A stretch of 64,000 nt of DNA from contig NZ_JAFG01000005.1 of assembly GCF_000519305.1 (NCBI RefSeq), forward strand, positions 190-64,189, read 5' to 3'. The position numbers were made by a program, and so were the translations under genes. The stretch comes from Mesorhizobium ciceri WSM4083 (GTDB lineage: Bacteria; Pseudomonadota; Alphaproteobacteria; Rhizobiales; Rhizobiaceae). The notes beneath the pieces were generated by a model. That model had not been told where the DNA came from and searched no databases. It worked only from the letters and a program-made list of their open reading frames with translations. Every line of letters starts with the position of its first letter. Position 1 is the first letter of the stretch. Shown here one piece after another: positions 9,097 to 19,313 of the stretch.

Positions 9097-10553
9097 CCGT
9101 TCGCGGCAATATTCTCGTCGCCGACGACGACGCGGCGATCCGCACCGTCCTCAACCAGGCGCTTTCGCGCGCAGGCCATGAGGTGCGCGTCACCTCCAAC
9201 GCTTCGACGCTATGGCGCTGGGTGGCGGCGGGCGAGGGCGATCTGGTCATCACCGATGTGGTCATGCCGGACGAAAACGCCTTCGACATGCTGCCGCGCA
9301 TCAAGAAGGCGCGGCCGGAACTGCCAGTCATCGTCATGAGCGCCCAGAACACCTTCATGACGGCCATCCGCGCGTCCGAAACCGGCGCCTATGAATATCT
9401 GCCGAAGCCGTTCGACCTGACCGAACTGCTCAACATCGTCAACCGGGCGCTTTCCGAGCCGCGGCGGCCGAAGATCGATGCGCGGCCGGAAGAGCAGCCC
9501 GACGCTATGCCGCTGGTCGGCCGTTCAGCCGCCATGCAGGACATCTACCGCATGCTGGCGCGCATGATGCAGACCGACCTGACGGTGATGATCTCGGGCG
9601 AATCCGGCACCGGCAAGGAACTGGTGGCGCGCGCGCTGCATGAATATGGCCGCCGCCGCGGCGGCCCGTTCGTGGCCATCAATATGGCGGCGATCCCTCG
9701 CGACCTGATCGAATCGGAACTGTTCGGTCACGAGAAGGGCGCCTTCACCGGCGCGCAGAACCGCTCGACAGGGCGCTTCGAACAGGCTGAAGGCGGCACG
9801 CTTTTCCTCGACGAGATCGGCGACATGCCGATGGAGGCGCAGACGCGCCTGCTGCGCGTGCTTCAGCAGGGCGAGTACACGACGGTTGGCGGACGCACGC
9901 CGATCAAGACCGACGTGCGCATCGTTGCCGCCACCAACAAGGATCTGCGCACGCTGATCAACCAGGGACTATTCCGCGAGGATCTTTTCTATCGCCTCAA
10001 CGTCGTGCCGCTCCGGTTGCCGGCGCTGCGTGAGCGCTCCGAGGATGTGCCGGACCTCGTCCGCCACTTCTTCAAGCTCGGCGAAATGGAAGGCCTGCAG
10101 ACCAAGCGCATTTCTTCCGGCGGCATCGAGTTGATGAAGCGCTATCCGTGGCCGGGCAATGTGCGCGAACTGGAAAACCTGGTTCGCAGGCTCGCCGCGC
10201 TCTATTCGCAGGACGAGATTTCCGCCGAGATCATCGAGGCGGAGCTCAAGACCGGCGAACGTCCGGTGGTGCCGGGTGGCGGCAATCTCATTCCCGACGA
10301 TTTGTCGATCGGCCAGGCGGTCGAGCATTTCCTGCAGCGCTACTTCGCTTCCTTTGCCGGCGAATTGCCGCCTACAGGGCTTTATCAGCGCATCCTGTCC
10401 GAGGTCGAGTTTCCACTCGTCCTGGCCTCGATGACGGCAACCCGCGGCAACCAGATCAAGGCTGCGGAACTGCTGGGCTTGAACCGCAACACGCTGCGCA
10501 AGAAGATTCGCGAACTAGGCGTCAACGTCTACAAATCGTCGCGGCAAGGCTGA
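9093..10553 (+). CDS. ntrC: Nitrogen regulator NtrC (sigma-54 activator)
   Basis: 486 residues. Receiver domain with phospho-acceptor Asp55 ([14 protein letters not shown]), AAA+ domain with Walker A GESGTGKE (169-176), the sigma-54 contact loop GAFTGA (216-221) and Walker [10 protein letters not shown], and a C-terminal Fis-type helix-turn-helix ([20 protein letters not shown]). Complete and canonical; expected to activate nitrogen-scavenging promoters when NtrB phosphorylates it. Overlaps ntrB by four bases. Confidence 0.95.
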   Translation: MTVRGNILVADDDAAIRTVLNQALSRAGHEVRVTSNASTLWRWVAAGEGDLVITDVVMPDENAFDMLPRIKKARPELPVIVMSAQNTFMTAIRASETGAYEYLPKPFDLTELLNIVNRALSEPRRPKIDARPEEQPDAMPLVGRSAAMQDIYRMLARMMQTDLTVMISGESGTGKELVARALHEYGRRRGGPFVAINMAAIPRDLIESELFGHEKGAFTGAQNRSTGRFEQAEGGTLFLDEIGDMPMEAQTRLLRVLQQGEYTTVGGRTPIKTDVRIVAATNKDLRTLINQGLFREDLFYRLNVVPLRLPALRERSEDVPDLVRHFFKLGEMEGLQTKRISSGGIELMKRYPWPGNVRELENLVRRLAALYSQDEISAEIIEAELKTGERPVVPGGGNLIPDDLSIGQAVEHFLQRYFASFAGELPPTGLYQRILSEVEFPLVLASMTATRGNQIKAAELLGLNRNTLRKKIRELGVNVYKSSRQG

Positions 10554-10664
10554 CCCTTGATCTGAGCCCGCGCTCTTTTCAGGGGATCGGCTCGCGAAAG
10601 ATTTCCGTCTCGGTCACACTTGTTGCATAATCGCCACAATGCGTTGCATACATCCGACGCAATC

Positions 10665-12971
10665 ATGGCTCTAGACGGCGACATGGCTCCGCAGGCACCG
10701 ACAACAAACCAACCGCTTTTCAGCGAACCCGGCGCTCGTGACGGGCGCCGGCTGCTTGCGCTGCCAGGCGTGATCGCGGTCGTCGGCGCGCTGATGACGG
10801 CGGCGATCTCGTTCACCATCCTCGTTGGCGCCACGCCGATCACACCGAACGAGTCGACGACGCTGGCGCTGATTGCCCTCAACGCGGCTTTCGTTCTGTT
10901 CCTCACGGCGCTGGTCGGACGTGAAGTGCACCGCATCGTCATGGCGCGCCGGCATGGCAAGGCCGCTTCGCGGCTGCATGTGCGCATTGTCGCCATGTTC
11001 GCCCTGGTTGCCGCCATTCCCGCCATCATGGTGGCCATCATCGCGTCGATCACGCTCGACATCGGTCTCGACCGCTGGTTCGAAATCCGCACCAAGACGA
11101 TCGTCAACTCGTCGCTGTCGATCGCCGATGCCTATGTCCAGGAAAACGCCCGCAACCTCCAGGGCACGACGCTGTCGATGGCCTATGACCTCGATGCGTC
11201 GCGGACACTCTACGGCCTTGATCGTACTGGCTTTCTCGATCTGATGAACAAGGAAGCCGTGGGCCGTTCGCTGGCCCATGCGGCGCTGATCAAACCTGAC
11301 GGCTCTTTCGTCATGAGCGCCAAGACCGATACGGATTTTGCCATGCCCGAGCCGCCGGAAGGCGCCGTGGCCAGCGCTGCCGACGGCAAGCCGGTGCTGA
11401 TCGAACCGAAAACGCGCAACATCATGGGCGCCATCGTCAAGCTGCGCGAGATCGAAGGGCTCTATCTCTACACCATCAGGCTCGTCGATCCCGAAGTGAT
11501 CAAGGCACGCCAGATCGTCAGGTCCAATACCGACGAATATCGGGGGCTGGAAGATAACCGCCGTACCTCGCAGGTGGCCTTCGCGCTGCCGTATCTGTCG
11601 TTGACCCTCATTATCATCCTGTCCGCGATCTGGACCGGCATAGCGGTCGCCGACCGTCTGGTGCGACCCATTCGCCAGCTCATCGGCGCCGCCGACGAAG
11701 TGGCGACCGGCAATCTCGACGTCGCGGTTCCGGTCAGGCCTTCGGACGGCGATGTCGCTTCGTTGGGCGACACGTTCAACAAGATGCTTCTCGAACTGAA
11801 ATCGCAGCGCAACGAGATCCTGTCGGCCAAGGACCTGATCGACGAACGGCGCCGCTTCTCGGAAGCCGTGCTTGCCGGCGTCACCGCCGGCGTCATCGGC
11901 GTCGATCCCTACGGCATCGTCACCATCGTCAACCGCTCTGCCGAGGCGATGCTGGCCATTTCGGCCAGCGCCGCCCTTGGGCAGAACCTTTCCGCCGTGC
12001 TGCCGCATGTCGGCCGCGTCTTCGAGATCGGCCGCAAGTCCGGCAAACCCGTCTATCGCGAGCAGGTGACCTTCTACCGCGCCGGCGCCGAGCGGACCTT
12101 CAACGTGCAGATCACCATCGAGGCCGGCGATGACGGCTCGGAGGAAAAATCCTATGTCGTGACGGTCGACGACATCACCGACCTGGTTCAGGCGCAGCGC
12201 TCGTCGGCCTGGGCTGATGTGGCGCGGCGTATCGCCCACGAGATCAAGAACCCGCTGACGCCGATCCAGCTCTCGGCCGAACGCATCAAGCGCCGTTACG
12301 GCAAGGTGATCACCGAGGACCGCGAGGTTTTCGACCAATGCACCGACACCATCATCCGTCAGGTTGAGGATATCGGCCGTATGGTCGACGAATTCTCGGC
12401 GTTCGCGCGCATGCCGAAGCCCGAGATGAAGGCGATAGATCTGCGCGAATCGCTGCGTGAGGCCTCGTTCCTGGTCGAGGTCAGCCGCGCCGACATCACT
12501 TTCGAGCGGATCTTCGGCACGGAGCCGCTCAAGGGCACTTTCGACAGCCGCCTGATGGCGCAGGCTTTCGGCAATGTGATCAAGAACGCGGCCGAGGCGA
12601 TTGATGGGTTGGAACAGAAGGACGGTTCGCACGGCATAATCCGGATTCAAGCCGGGCGCCAGAATGGTGCGATTCGCATCGACGTCATCGACAATGGCAA
12701 AGGCCTGCCGCGCGAGAATCGCCAACGGCTGCTCGAGCCCTATATGACCACGCGCGAGAAGGGCACCGGGCTCGGTCTCGCTATCGTCAAGAAGATCGTG
12801 GAGGACCATGGTGGCAGGCTGGAACTTCACGACGCCCCGGCGGACTTTCACGATGGGCGCGGCGCGATGATCAGCATCATCCTGCCGCCGGCTGCTGCCG
12901 CGGCTCCACGCGGCGAAAGCAGGGCGGCGGAAAACGAAAGAGAAACTGAAAAGGTCGGTAATGGCGTCTGA
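10665..12971 (+). CDS. ntrY: Membrane sensor kinase NtrY
   Basis: 768 residues from ATG 10665; an in-frame TTG at 10620 would add 15 residues but has no better RBS. N-terminal membrane region with about three helices (residues 30-120), a large periplasmic sensor region, another TM near 310-335, HAMP (VADRLVRPIRQLIGAADEVATG), PAS, H-box [23 protein letters not shown] and an ATPase domain (DNGKGL, GTGLGLAIV). Partner of NtrX; the pair is implicated in nitrogen and redox/low-oxygen control in alphaproteobacteria. Ends 11 bp inside ntrX. Confidence 0.92.
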   Translation: MALDGDMAPQAPTTNQPLFSEPGARDGRRLLALPGVIAVVGALMTAAISFTILVGATPITPNESTTLALIALNAAFVLFLTALVGREVHRIVMARRHGKAASRLHVRIVAMFALVAAIPAIMVAIIASITLDIGLDRWFEIRTKTIVNSSLSIADAYVQENARNLQGTTLSMAYDLDASRTLYGLDRTGFLDLMNKEAVGRSLAHAALIKPDGSFVMSAKTDTDFAMPEPPEGAVASAADGKPVLIEPKTRNIMGAIVKLREIEGLYLYTIRLVDPEVIKARQIVRSNTDEYRGLEDNRRTSQVAFALPYLSLTLIIILSAIWTGIAVADRLVRPIRQLIGAADEVATGNLDVAVPVRPSDGDVASLGDTFNKMLLELKSQRNEILSAKDLIDERRRFSEAVLAGVTAGVIGVDPYGIVTIVNRSAEAMLAISASAALGQNLSAVLPHVGRVFEIGRKSGKPVYREQVTFYRAGAERTFNVQITIEAGDDGSEEKSYVVTVDDITDLVQAQRSSAWADVARRIAHEIKNPLTPIQLSAERIKRRYGKVITEDREVFDQCTDTIIRQVEDIGRMVDEFSAFARMPKPEMKAIDLRESLREASFLVEVSRADITFERIFGTEPLKGTFDSRLMAQAFGNVIKNAAEAIDGLEQKDGSHGIIRIQAGRQNGAIRIDVIDNGKGLPRENRQRLLEPYMTTREKGTGLGLAIVKKIVEDHGGRLELHDAPADFHDGRGAMISIILPPAAAAAPRGESRAAENERETEKVGNGV

Positions 12972-14322
12972 TATTCTCATCGTCGATGACGAGGAAGACA
13001 TCCGTGAACTCGTCGCGGGCATCCTGAGCGACGAGGGTCACGAAACCCGTACGGCATTCGATGCCGACAGCGCGCTCGCTGCTATAGCTGATCGCGCGCC
13101 GCGGCTGATTTTCCTCGACATCTGGCTGCAGGGCTCGCGCCTGGACGGGCTGGCGCTGCTCGACGAGATCAAGACCATGCATCCGACCTTGCCGGTGGTG
13201 ATGATCTCCGGCCACGGCAACATTGAAACGGCGGTCTCCGCCATCCGTCGCGGCGCCTATGACTTCATCGAAAAACCGTTCAAGGCCGACAGGCTGATCC
13301 TTATTGCCGAGCGTGCGCTGGAGACCTCGAAATTGCGGCGCGAGGTTTCCGACCTCAAGCTGCGCAGCGGCGAAACCTTCGACCTGATCGGCATGTCGTC
13401 GGCGATGAGCCAGTTGCGCCAGACCATCGAACGCGTCGCGCCGACCAACAGCCGCGTGATGATCATCGGACCTTCGGGCTCGGGCAAGGAACTGGCCGCT
13501 CGCGCCATCCACACGCTGTCGGCGCGCAAGGGGGCACCTTTCGTGACGCTGAGCGCCGCCAACATCACGCCCGAGCGCATGGAGATCGAGCTGTTCGGCA
13601 CCGAATCGAATGGCGTCGAGCGCAAGGTCGGCGCGCTCGAGGAGGCCCATCGCGGCATCCTCTACATCGACGAGGTGGCCGACATGCCGCGCGAGACGCA
13701 GAACAAGATCCTGCGCGTTCTCGTCGAGCAACAGTTCGAGCGGGTAGGGGGCACCAAGCGGGTCAAGGTCGATGTCCGCATCATCTCCTCCACGTCGCAG
13801 AACCTCGAAGCGATGATTGCCGACGGGCGTTTTCGCGAGGATCTTTACCATCGCCTGGCGGTTGTTCCGGTCATCGTGCCGGGATTGGCCGAGCGGCGCG
13901 AGGATATTCCCTACCTCGTCGACAATTTCATGAAGCAGATCGCCCGCCAAGCCGGCATCAAGCCGCGCCGCATCGGCGACGATGCGCTGGCCGTTCTGCA
14001 GGCGCACAACTGGCCGGGCAACGTTCGTCAGCTGCGCAACAATGTCGAGCGCCTGATGATCCTTGCGCGCGGCGACGACGTCGACGCGCCGATCACCGCG
14101 GACCTGTTGCCGGCCGAGATCGGCGATGTCATGCCACGCACGCCGAATCAATCCGACCAGCACATCATGGCGCTGCCACTGCGCGAGGCGCGCGAACAGT
14201 TCGAGAAGGATTACCTGATCGCCCAGATCAACCGGTTCGGCGGCAACATCTCAAAGACCGCCGAGTTCATCGGCATGGAGCGCTCCGCTCTGCATCGCAA
14301 GCTGAAGTCGCTGGGCGTCTGA
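12961..14322 (+). CDS. ntrX: Response regulator NtrX without a GAFTGA loop
   Basis: 453 residues. Receiver domain (LIFLDIWLQGSRLDGLALLDEI), AAA+ domain with Walker A GPSGSGKELAAR, and a C-terminal Fis-type HTH (ISKTAEFIGMERSALHRKLKSL). At the position of the sigma-54-contacting GAFTGA the sequence is ELFGTESNGVERKVGALEE, so the loop is missing and Walker B is altered to ILYIDEV. The protein is therefore unlikely to activate sigma-54 in the usual way, as reported for other alphaproteobacterial NtrX proteins. Overlaps ntrY by 11 bp. Confidence 0.92.
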   Translation: MASDILIVDDEEDIRELVAGILSDEGHETRTAFDADSALAAIADRAPRLIFLDIWLQGSRLDGLALLDEIKTMHPTLPVVMISGHGNIETAVSAIRRGAYDFIEKPFKADRLILIAERALETSKLRREVSDLKLRSGETFDLIGMSSAMSQLRQTIERVAPTNSRVMIIGPSGSGKELAARAIHTLSARKGAPFVTLSAANITPERMEIELFGTESNGVERKVGALEEAHRGILYIDEVADMPRETQNKILRVLVEQQFERVGGTKRVKVDVRIISSTSQNLEAMIADGRFREDLYHRLAVVPVIVPGLAERREDIPYLVDNFMKQIARQAGIKPRRIGDDALAVLQAHNWPGNVRQLRNNVERLMILARGDDVDAPITADLLPAEIGDVMPRTPNQSDQHIMALPLREAREQFEKDYLIAQINRFGGNISKTAEFIGMERSALHRKLKSLGV

Positions 14323-14418
14323 GCGCGTCATATCAGCCGCGCCTGGGCCAAGCATTTGCCGGTTACGGCGGCGGTGGAATCGCATAAGAAAGCCCCGAGA
14401 ATTTCCTAGAGGTTGCCC

Positions 14419-15282
14419 ATGCCGCGCATTGCCTATGTCAACGGGCGCTATGTCACGCACGCCGATGCTGCCGTGCATATCGAGGACCGTGGATATCAGT
14501 TCGCCGACGGCGTCTATGAGGTCTGCGAGGTGGCGCGTGGTTTCATCGTCGACATGCCGCGCCATCTGGCCCGGCTGAACCGCTCACTGACCGAATTGTC
14601 GATCGCCTGGCCGGTCACCTCTCACGTGCTGCCACTCATTCTGCGCGAGGTGGTCAATCGCAACCACGTCGCCAATGGCCTGGTCTACGTGCAGGTGACG
14701 CGCGGCGTGGCCAGCCGCGATTTCGCCTTCCCTTCCGCCGACACCAAGCCGGCCTTGGTGGTCACCGCCAGGAAGGCCGATCCTGCCGCTGGTGCGAAGC
14801 GCGCCGAGACCGGAATCGCGGTCATCACCGTGCCGGAAAACCGCTGGGACCGCGTCGACATCAAGACCGTCGGGCTGCTGCCCAATGTATTGGCCAAGCA
14901 GAAGGCCAAGGAAGCCGGAGCGCAGGAAGCCTGGTTCGTCGACGGTGAAGGCAACGTCAAGGAAGGCGGCTCGTCCAATGCCTGGATCGTCACCCGGGAC
15001 GGCGTCCTGGTCACTAGGCCGGCCGAGCACGGCATTTTGCGCGGCATCACCCGCACGACCATGTTCGAAGTGGCGGCCAAGCTTGGCCTGAAGATCGAGG
15101 AGCGCGGTTTTTCCGTCGCCGAGGCCAAGGCGGCACGCGAGGCGTTCATCAGCTCCGCGACGACAATCGCCATGCCGGTGGTGGCCATCGACGGCGATAC
15201 GGTCGCCAATGGGCACCCCGGCTCAATAACACTTTCCTTGCGGCAGGCCTTTTTTGACATTGCGGAAAAAAGTCCAGCCTGA
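14419..15282 (+). CDS. D-amino-acid aminotransferase-like PLP enzyme (class IV)
   Basis: 287 residues from ATG 14419 (an in-frame TTG six bases upstream is less likely). Class IV aminotransferase fold: YVNGRYVTHADAAVHIEDRGYQFADGVYEV at the N-terminus, PLP lysine within VDIKTVGLLPNVLAKQKAKEAG, and GGSSNAWIV and GITRTTMFEVA phosphate-binding motifs. The DRGYQFADGVYE start resembles D-alanine transaminase rather than branched-chain aminotransferase. It lies between ntrX and hfq, as in other Rhizobiales; the substrate is inferred. Confidence 0.88.
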   Translation: MPRIAYVNGRYVTHADAAVHIEDRGYQFADGVYEVCEVARGFIVDMPRHLARLNRSLTELSIAWPVTSHVLPLILREVVNRNHVANGLVYVQVTRGVASRDFAFPSADTKPALVVTARKADPAAGAKRAETGIAVITVPENRWDRVDIKTVGLLPNVLAKQKAKEAGAQEAWFVDGEGNVKEGGSSNAWIVTRDGVLVTRPAEHGILRGITRTTMFEVAAKLGLKIEERGFSVAEAKAAREAFISSATTIAMPVVAIDGDTVANGHPGSITLSLRQAFFDIAEKSPA

Positions 15283-15323
15283 TAACCGCACAGGTGGAAT
15301 GAACATCAATATATCTCGTTCTG

Positions 15324-15344
15324 CTTGTCGTTACTGACGACAAG
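15324..15344. terminator. Hairpin after the aminotransferase gene
   Basis: Perfect 8-bp stem CTTGTCGT (15324-15331) with ACGACAAG (15337-15344) and a 5-nt loop, 42 bp after the aminotransferase stop and 84 bp before hfq. No T-run follows, so it may be a weak terminator or an mRNA-stabilising hairpin. Confidence 0.4.
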
Positions 15345-15427
15345 ACGGTGTTTGCGAGCTTGACATGCGCCCGTTAATTTGGCGCATTGGCTTGCAAACC
15401 GAAGGGGATCGGCGAAAGACAAGAACA

Positions 15428-15673
15428 ATGGCGGAACGATCGCAAAACCTTCAGGACCTGTTCCTGAATTCAGTTCGCAAGAGCAAGAACCCGCTCACCA
15501 TCTTCCTTATCAACGGCGTCAAGCTGACCGGCGTGGTCACTTCGTTCGACAATTTCTGTGTCCTGCTGCGCCGTGACGGTCACTCCCAGCTCGTCTACAA
15601 GCACGCCATTTCCACGATCATGCCGAGCCAGCCGGTTCAGATGTTCGATGGCGAGGAAAGCCAGGGCGCCTGA
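15428..15673 (+). CDS. hfq: RNA chaperone Hfq
   Basis: 81 residues from ATG 15428 ([18 protein letters not shown]). Sm1 motif ([23 protein letters not shown], here [13 protein letters not shown]) and Sm2 motif YKHAISTI are intact; the short acidic C-terminus is typical of rhizobial Hfq. Hexameric chaperone pairing small RNAs with mRNAs; in rhizobia it also affects nifA and stress sigma factors. The stop is directly followed by hflX, so they are co-transcribed. Confidence 0.96.
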   Translation: MAERSQNLQDLFLNSVRKSKNPLTIFLINGVKLTGVVTSFDNFCVLLRRDGHSQLVYKHAISTIMPSQPVQMFDGEESQGA

Positions 15674-17065
15674 TTGGCACGTGAGAAAGACGCGGACGCC
15701 ACCGTTCGCGGAAAACCAACACATCATCCCGGGACGGAAGCCAAGGGCCCGACCCGGGCCGTTGTCATTGTGCCCGTCCTTACCCGCCACCAGCGCAACG
15801 ACGACGAGACCAACCGCCCGCGGCTGATGCGTTCGGCCGATGCTCGTCACGACGAGGCCGTTGGCCTTGCCCGCGCCATCAACCTGGACTTGGTCCACAC
15901 AGCGGTAGTGACCGTCAACGATCCGCGCCCGGCGACGCTGCTCGGCAGCGGCAAGGTCGCCGAGTTTGCGGAAATCGTCAAAGAGGGACATGCGGAAGTG
16001 GTCGTCGTCGACCATCCGCTGACCCCGGTGCAGCAGCGCAATCTCGAAAAAGAGCTGAACGCCAAGGTGCTGGATCGCACCGGGCTGATCCTTGAGATCT
16101 TCGGCGAGCGTGCACGCACCAAGGAAGGCACGCTGCAGGTCGAACTCGCCCATCTCAACTACCAGAAGGGCCGCCTCGTGCGCAGCTGGACCCACCTCGA
16201 GCGCCAGCGCGGCGGCGCCGGCTTCCTCGGGGGCCCCGGCGAAACACAGATCGAATCCGACCGGCGGCAGTTGCAGGAAAAGATCATCAAGCTGAAGCAG
16301 GAGCTGGAAACGGTGCGGCGCACGCGCGACCTGCACCGCGCCAAGCGCAGGAAGGTGCCGTTCCCGGTGGTGGCGATCGTCGGCTATACCAATGCCGGCA
16401 AGTCGACGCTGTTCAACCGGCTGACCGGGGCGGATGTGCTGGCGCAGGATATGCTGTTCGCCACGCTCGACCCGACGCTGCGCCGCGTGCGCCTCCCACA
16501 TGGCACGCCGATCATCCTCTCCGACACGGTCGGCTTCATTTCGGACCTGCCGACGCATCTGATCGCGGCTTTCCGCGCCACCCTGGAAGAGGTGGTCGAG
16601 GCCGATCTCGTGCTTCATCTGCGCGATATTTCCGATCCGGACACTGCGGCACAGGCGGAAGATGTCGAGCGCATCCTGGCCGACCTCGGTGTCGACGCCG
16701 GCGACGCCAAGCGCGTGATCGAAGTGTGGAACAAGATCGACCGGCTCGACGAAGGCAACCGGACCCGGCTGCTTGCAGACGGCGCCGATGCCAGCAAGGC
16801 GCCGCCGATTGCGGTGTCGGCTGTGACCGGCGAGGGCATCGATGCGTTGAAGGCGATCGTCGAAACGCGGATGGCGGGCGAACTCGAAGACCTCACCGTG
16901 ACGATCGAGCCGGCCCAGTTCGGCCTTGTCGACTGGCTTTACCGCAATGGCGATGTCGTTTCGAGGAGCGACAATGATGACGGCAGTGCCACCCTCTCGC
17001 TCAAGGCCACGCAAAGCGCCCGCGAAGAGATCGAAAGCAGATTGCGTCGTAAAAACAACGGGTAA
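15674..17065 (+). CDS. hflX: Ribosome-associated GTPase HflX
   Basis: 463 residues, start TTG 15674 abutting the hfq stop, which is the only plausible upstream start. N-terminal HflX domain with the glycine-rich GGAGFLGGPGETQIESDRR followed by a coiled-coil, and a G domain with G1 GYTNAGKST, G3 DTVGF and G4 NKID. Binds the 50S subunit and splits stalled ribosomes, notably after heat stress. The N-terminal ~45 residues are polar and poorly conserved. The stop is seven bases from the convergent mazG stop. Confidence 0.92.
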   Translation: MAREKDADATVRGKPTHHPGTEAKGPTRAVVIVPVLTRHQRNDDETNRPRLMRSADARHDEAVGLARAINLDLVHTAVVTVNDPRPATLLGSGKVAEFAEIVKEGHAEVVVVDHPLTPVQQRNLEKELNAKVLDRTGLILEIFGERARTKEGTLQVELAHLNYQKGRLVRSWTHLERQRGGAGFLGGPGETQIESDRRQLQEKIIKLKQELETVRRTRDLHRAKRRKVPFPVVAIVGYTNAGKSTLFNRLTGADVLAQDMLFATLDPTLRRVRLPHGTPIILSDTVGFISDLPTHLIAAFRATLEEVVEADLVLHLRDISDPDTAAQAEDVERILADLGVDAGDAKRVIEVWNKIDRLDEGNRTRLLADGADASKAPPIAVSAVTGEGIDALKAIVETRMAGELEDLTVTIEPAQFGLVDWLYRNGDVVSRSDNDDGSATLSLKATQSAREEIESRLRRKNNG

Positions 17066-17071
17066 TGTAAC

Positions 17072-17896
17072 TTACTTCGCTGTCTTTGCTTCCTGCCAGA
17101 GCGCTTCCATCTCGGCCAGATCAGCCTTTTCCAGTGTGCTACCGGATTTTTCCAGAGCTTGTTCGACATAGTGGAAGCGCGAGCGGAATTTTTCGTTGGT
17201 GCCGCTTAGCGCTGCTTCGGAATCGAGCTTGAGGTGACGGCCGAGATTGACGACCGCAAACAGCATGTCGCCGAACTCATCCTTGATCGAGGCGGTGTCG
17301 CCCTTGGCCAGCGCCTCGCGCAATTCGCCGATCTCTTCCTCGATCTTGTCGAGGATGGGCGCTGCCTCGCTCCAGTCGAAGCCGACGCGGGCGGCCTTCT
17401 CCTGAAGTTTCAGCGCCCGGGTCAGCGCGGGCAGGGCGACCGGAACGCTGTCCAGAAACCCCTTGCCATTGTCTTCGGGATCGAGACCGCGGGCGAGACG
17501 AGCGCTTCGCTTCTCCGCCTTCTCCTCGGCCTTGATCTTTTCCCACATGCCCTTGGCCATGCCGGCGCTACGGGCCTTTTCGTCGCCAAAGACATGTGGG
17601 TGGCGACGGATCATCTTCGTCGTGATGGCTTGCACCACGTCGGGGAAGGCAAACTCGCCGGCCTCCTCGGCCATCTGGGCATGATAGACGACCTGCAGCA
17701 GCAGGTCGCCGAGTTCGTCGCGCAGATCGTCGAGATCGCCGCGCGCGATGGCATCCGCCACCTCATAGGCTTCCTCGATCGTATAGGGCGCGATGGTCGA
17801 GAAATCCTGTTCGATGTCCCAGGGGCAGCCGGTCTTCGGCGCCCGTAGCGCCGCCATGATCTCGATCAGGCGCGAAATGTCTTTCGATGGCGTCAT
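17072..17896 (-). CDS. mazG: Nucleoside triphosphate pyrophosphohydrolase MazG
   Basis: 274 residues with two MazG repeats. The N-terminal one has the metal-binding signature EEAYEVADAI...DELGDLLLQVVYH; the C-terminal repeat EEEIGELREALAKGD...DEFGDMLFAVVNLGR is also intact. Hydrolyses NTPs and dNTPs to monophosphates, a house-cleaning function linked to starvation survival. Convergent with hflX. A further ATG immediately upstream is absent, so the start is clear. Confidence 0.93.
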   Translation of the reverse strand: MTPSKDISRLIEIMAALRAPKTGCPWDIEQDFSTIAPYTIEEAYEVADAIARGDLDDLRDELGDLLLQVVYHAQMAEEAGEFAFPDVVQAITTKMIRRHPHVFGDEKARSAGMAKGMWEKIKAEEKAEKRSARLARGLDPEDNGKGFLDSVPVALPALTRALKLQEKAARVGFDWSEAAPILDKIEEEIGELREALAKGDTASIKDEFGDMLFAVVNLGRHLKLDSEAALSGTNEKFRSRFHYVEQALEKSGSTLEKADLAEMEALWQEAKTAK

Positions 17897-17985
17897 GATG
17901 CGGATGCTATCCCGCCGCCCGCCGCGCCGCCAACACTGTCAGTCGGCGGGGGCGCCTTGTCCACAGCTGCTGGATTGCCAGCTTA

Positions 17986-19185
17986 TCAATCAAGAACCGA
18001 GACGATCGCCTTGGCGAGTTCGTCCATGCCGTCCTCGGGCAGGCCGGCGACGTTGATGCGGCTGTCGCCGACCATATAGATGCCGTGCTCGGCACGCAGC
18101 CGTTCGACCTGCGCTTCCGTGAGGCCAAGGCGGGAGAACATGCCGCGATGGCTGGCGACGAAGTCGAAGCGATCGGAATTGGACTGCCGGCGCAGCGCCT
18201 CGGCGAATTGGACCCGAAGCCTGAGCATGCGCAGGCGCATCTCTTCAAGTTCGGCTTCCCAGTCCGCACGCAAGGCGGCATCTTCCAGCACGATGCGCAC
18301 TGCGGCAGCACCATGGTCAGGCGGCATCGAATACATGGCGCGTGCCGCCGACAGCATCTGGCTCATCGCCACGTCCGCCTGTGCGCCGTCCCTGGCCAGG
18401 ATCATCGCCGCGCCGACGCGGTCGCGGTAGACGGCGAAATTCTTCGAGCAGCTCGAGGCGACGACCATTTCCGGAACCTTCGCGGCCAGCAGGCGCAAGC
18501 CGAGGGCATCGGCCTCGAGGCCATCGCCAAAGCCCTGATAGGCGATGTCGACAAACGGCAGCAGCTCGCGCTCGACGACCAGATCGGTAACGGCAGCCCA
18601 CTGACCCGCATCCAGATTGGCGCCGGTTGGGTTGTGGCAGCAGCCATGCAGCAATACGACGTCGCCGCTCTTTGCCGTCCGCAGGGCCGCCAGCATGTCA
18701 TCGAAACGAACGGCGCCCGATGCGGCGTCGAAATAGGGGTACTCGCGGATCTGCAGGCCGGCGGCGCGCATCACCGGCATGTGGTTCGGCCAAGTCGGGT
18801 CCGACACCCAGATGGTGGCATCGGAGCGTGTCCGCTTGAGCAGTTCCGCGACCAGCCGCAACGCGCCGGAGCCGCCGGGCGCCTGTGCGGCGCGGATGCG
18901 CGTCATGTCGGCGCCCGGACCGAAGGCGAGCTTGGCCATCACCGTGTTGAAGCCGGTATCGCCGGCAAGGCCGAGATAGGTCTTGGTGTCCTGACCCTGC
19001 AGCAGGCGCTTTTCCGCTTCGCGCACGGCGCGCATGACTGGCGTCTTGCCGTCGCGATCCTTGTAGACGCCGACACCGAGGTCGACCTTGTCTGGACGCG
19101 GATCGGCACGATAAAGGCCGATCAGGGCCAGGATCTTGTCGGCGGGGGCGGGCTGCAGGGCTTCAAACATCGAAAATGGTTCCAT
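17986..19185 (-). CDS. Aromatic/aspartate-type aminotransferase (class I)
   Basis: 399 residues from ATG 19185; ATG 19170 (MFEALQPAPADKIL) gives the usual family N-terminus and may be the true start, neither having a strong RBS. Class I PLP enzyme: DPTWPNH, HGCCHNPTGANLD, FVDIAYQGFGDG and the PLP-lysine motif SSCSKNFAVYRDRVG; C-terminal MFSRLGLT. Similar to TyrB/TatA tyrosine aminotransferases, transaminating aromatic amino acids and aspartate. Stands alone between mazG and the cyo operon. Confidence 0.9.
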   Translation of the reverse strand: MEPFSMFEALQPAPADKILALIGLYRADPRPDKVDLGVGVYKDRDGKTPVMRAVREAEKRLLQGQDTKTYLGLAGDTGFNTVMAKLAFGPGADMTRIRAAQAPGGSGALRLVAELLKRTRSDATIWVSDPTWPNHMPVMRAAGLQIREYPYFDAASGAVRFDDMLAALRTAKSGDVVLLHGCCHNPTGANLDAGQWAAVTDLVVERELLPFVDIAYQGFGDGLEADALGLRLLAAKVPEMVVASSCSKNFAVYRDRVGAAMILARDGAQADVAMSQMLSAARAMYSMPPDHGAAAVRIVLEDAALRADWEAELEEMRLRMLRLRVQFAEALRRQSNSDRFDFVASHRGMFSRLGLTEAQVERLRAEHGIYMVGDSRINVAGLPEDGMDELAKAIVSVLD

Positions 19186-19313
19186 TGGCGCGGCGGAGTG
19201 ATACGCAAATCGATCGCGTTTCGCCAGCGGTTTTAGCTAGGTGCTCCAGCCCGAGGCGGGGGTACCGGGAAGCCTGCCCTGCATGCTCCTTCCGGCTTTG
19301 CCTCGGCCAGCGG

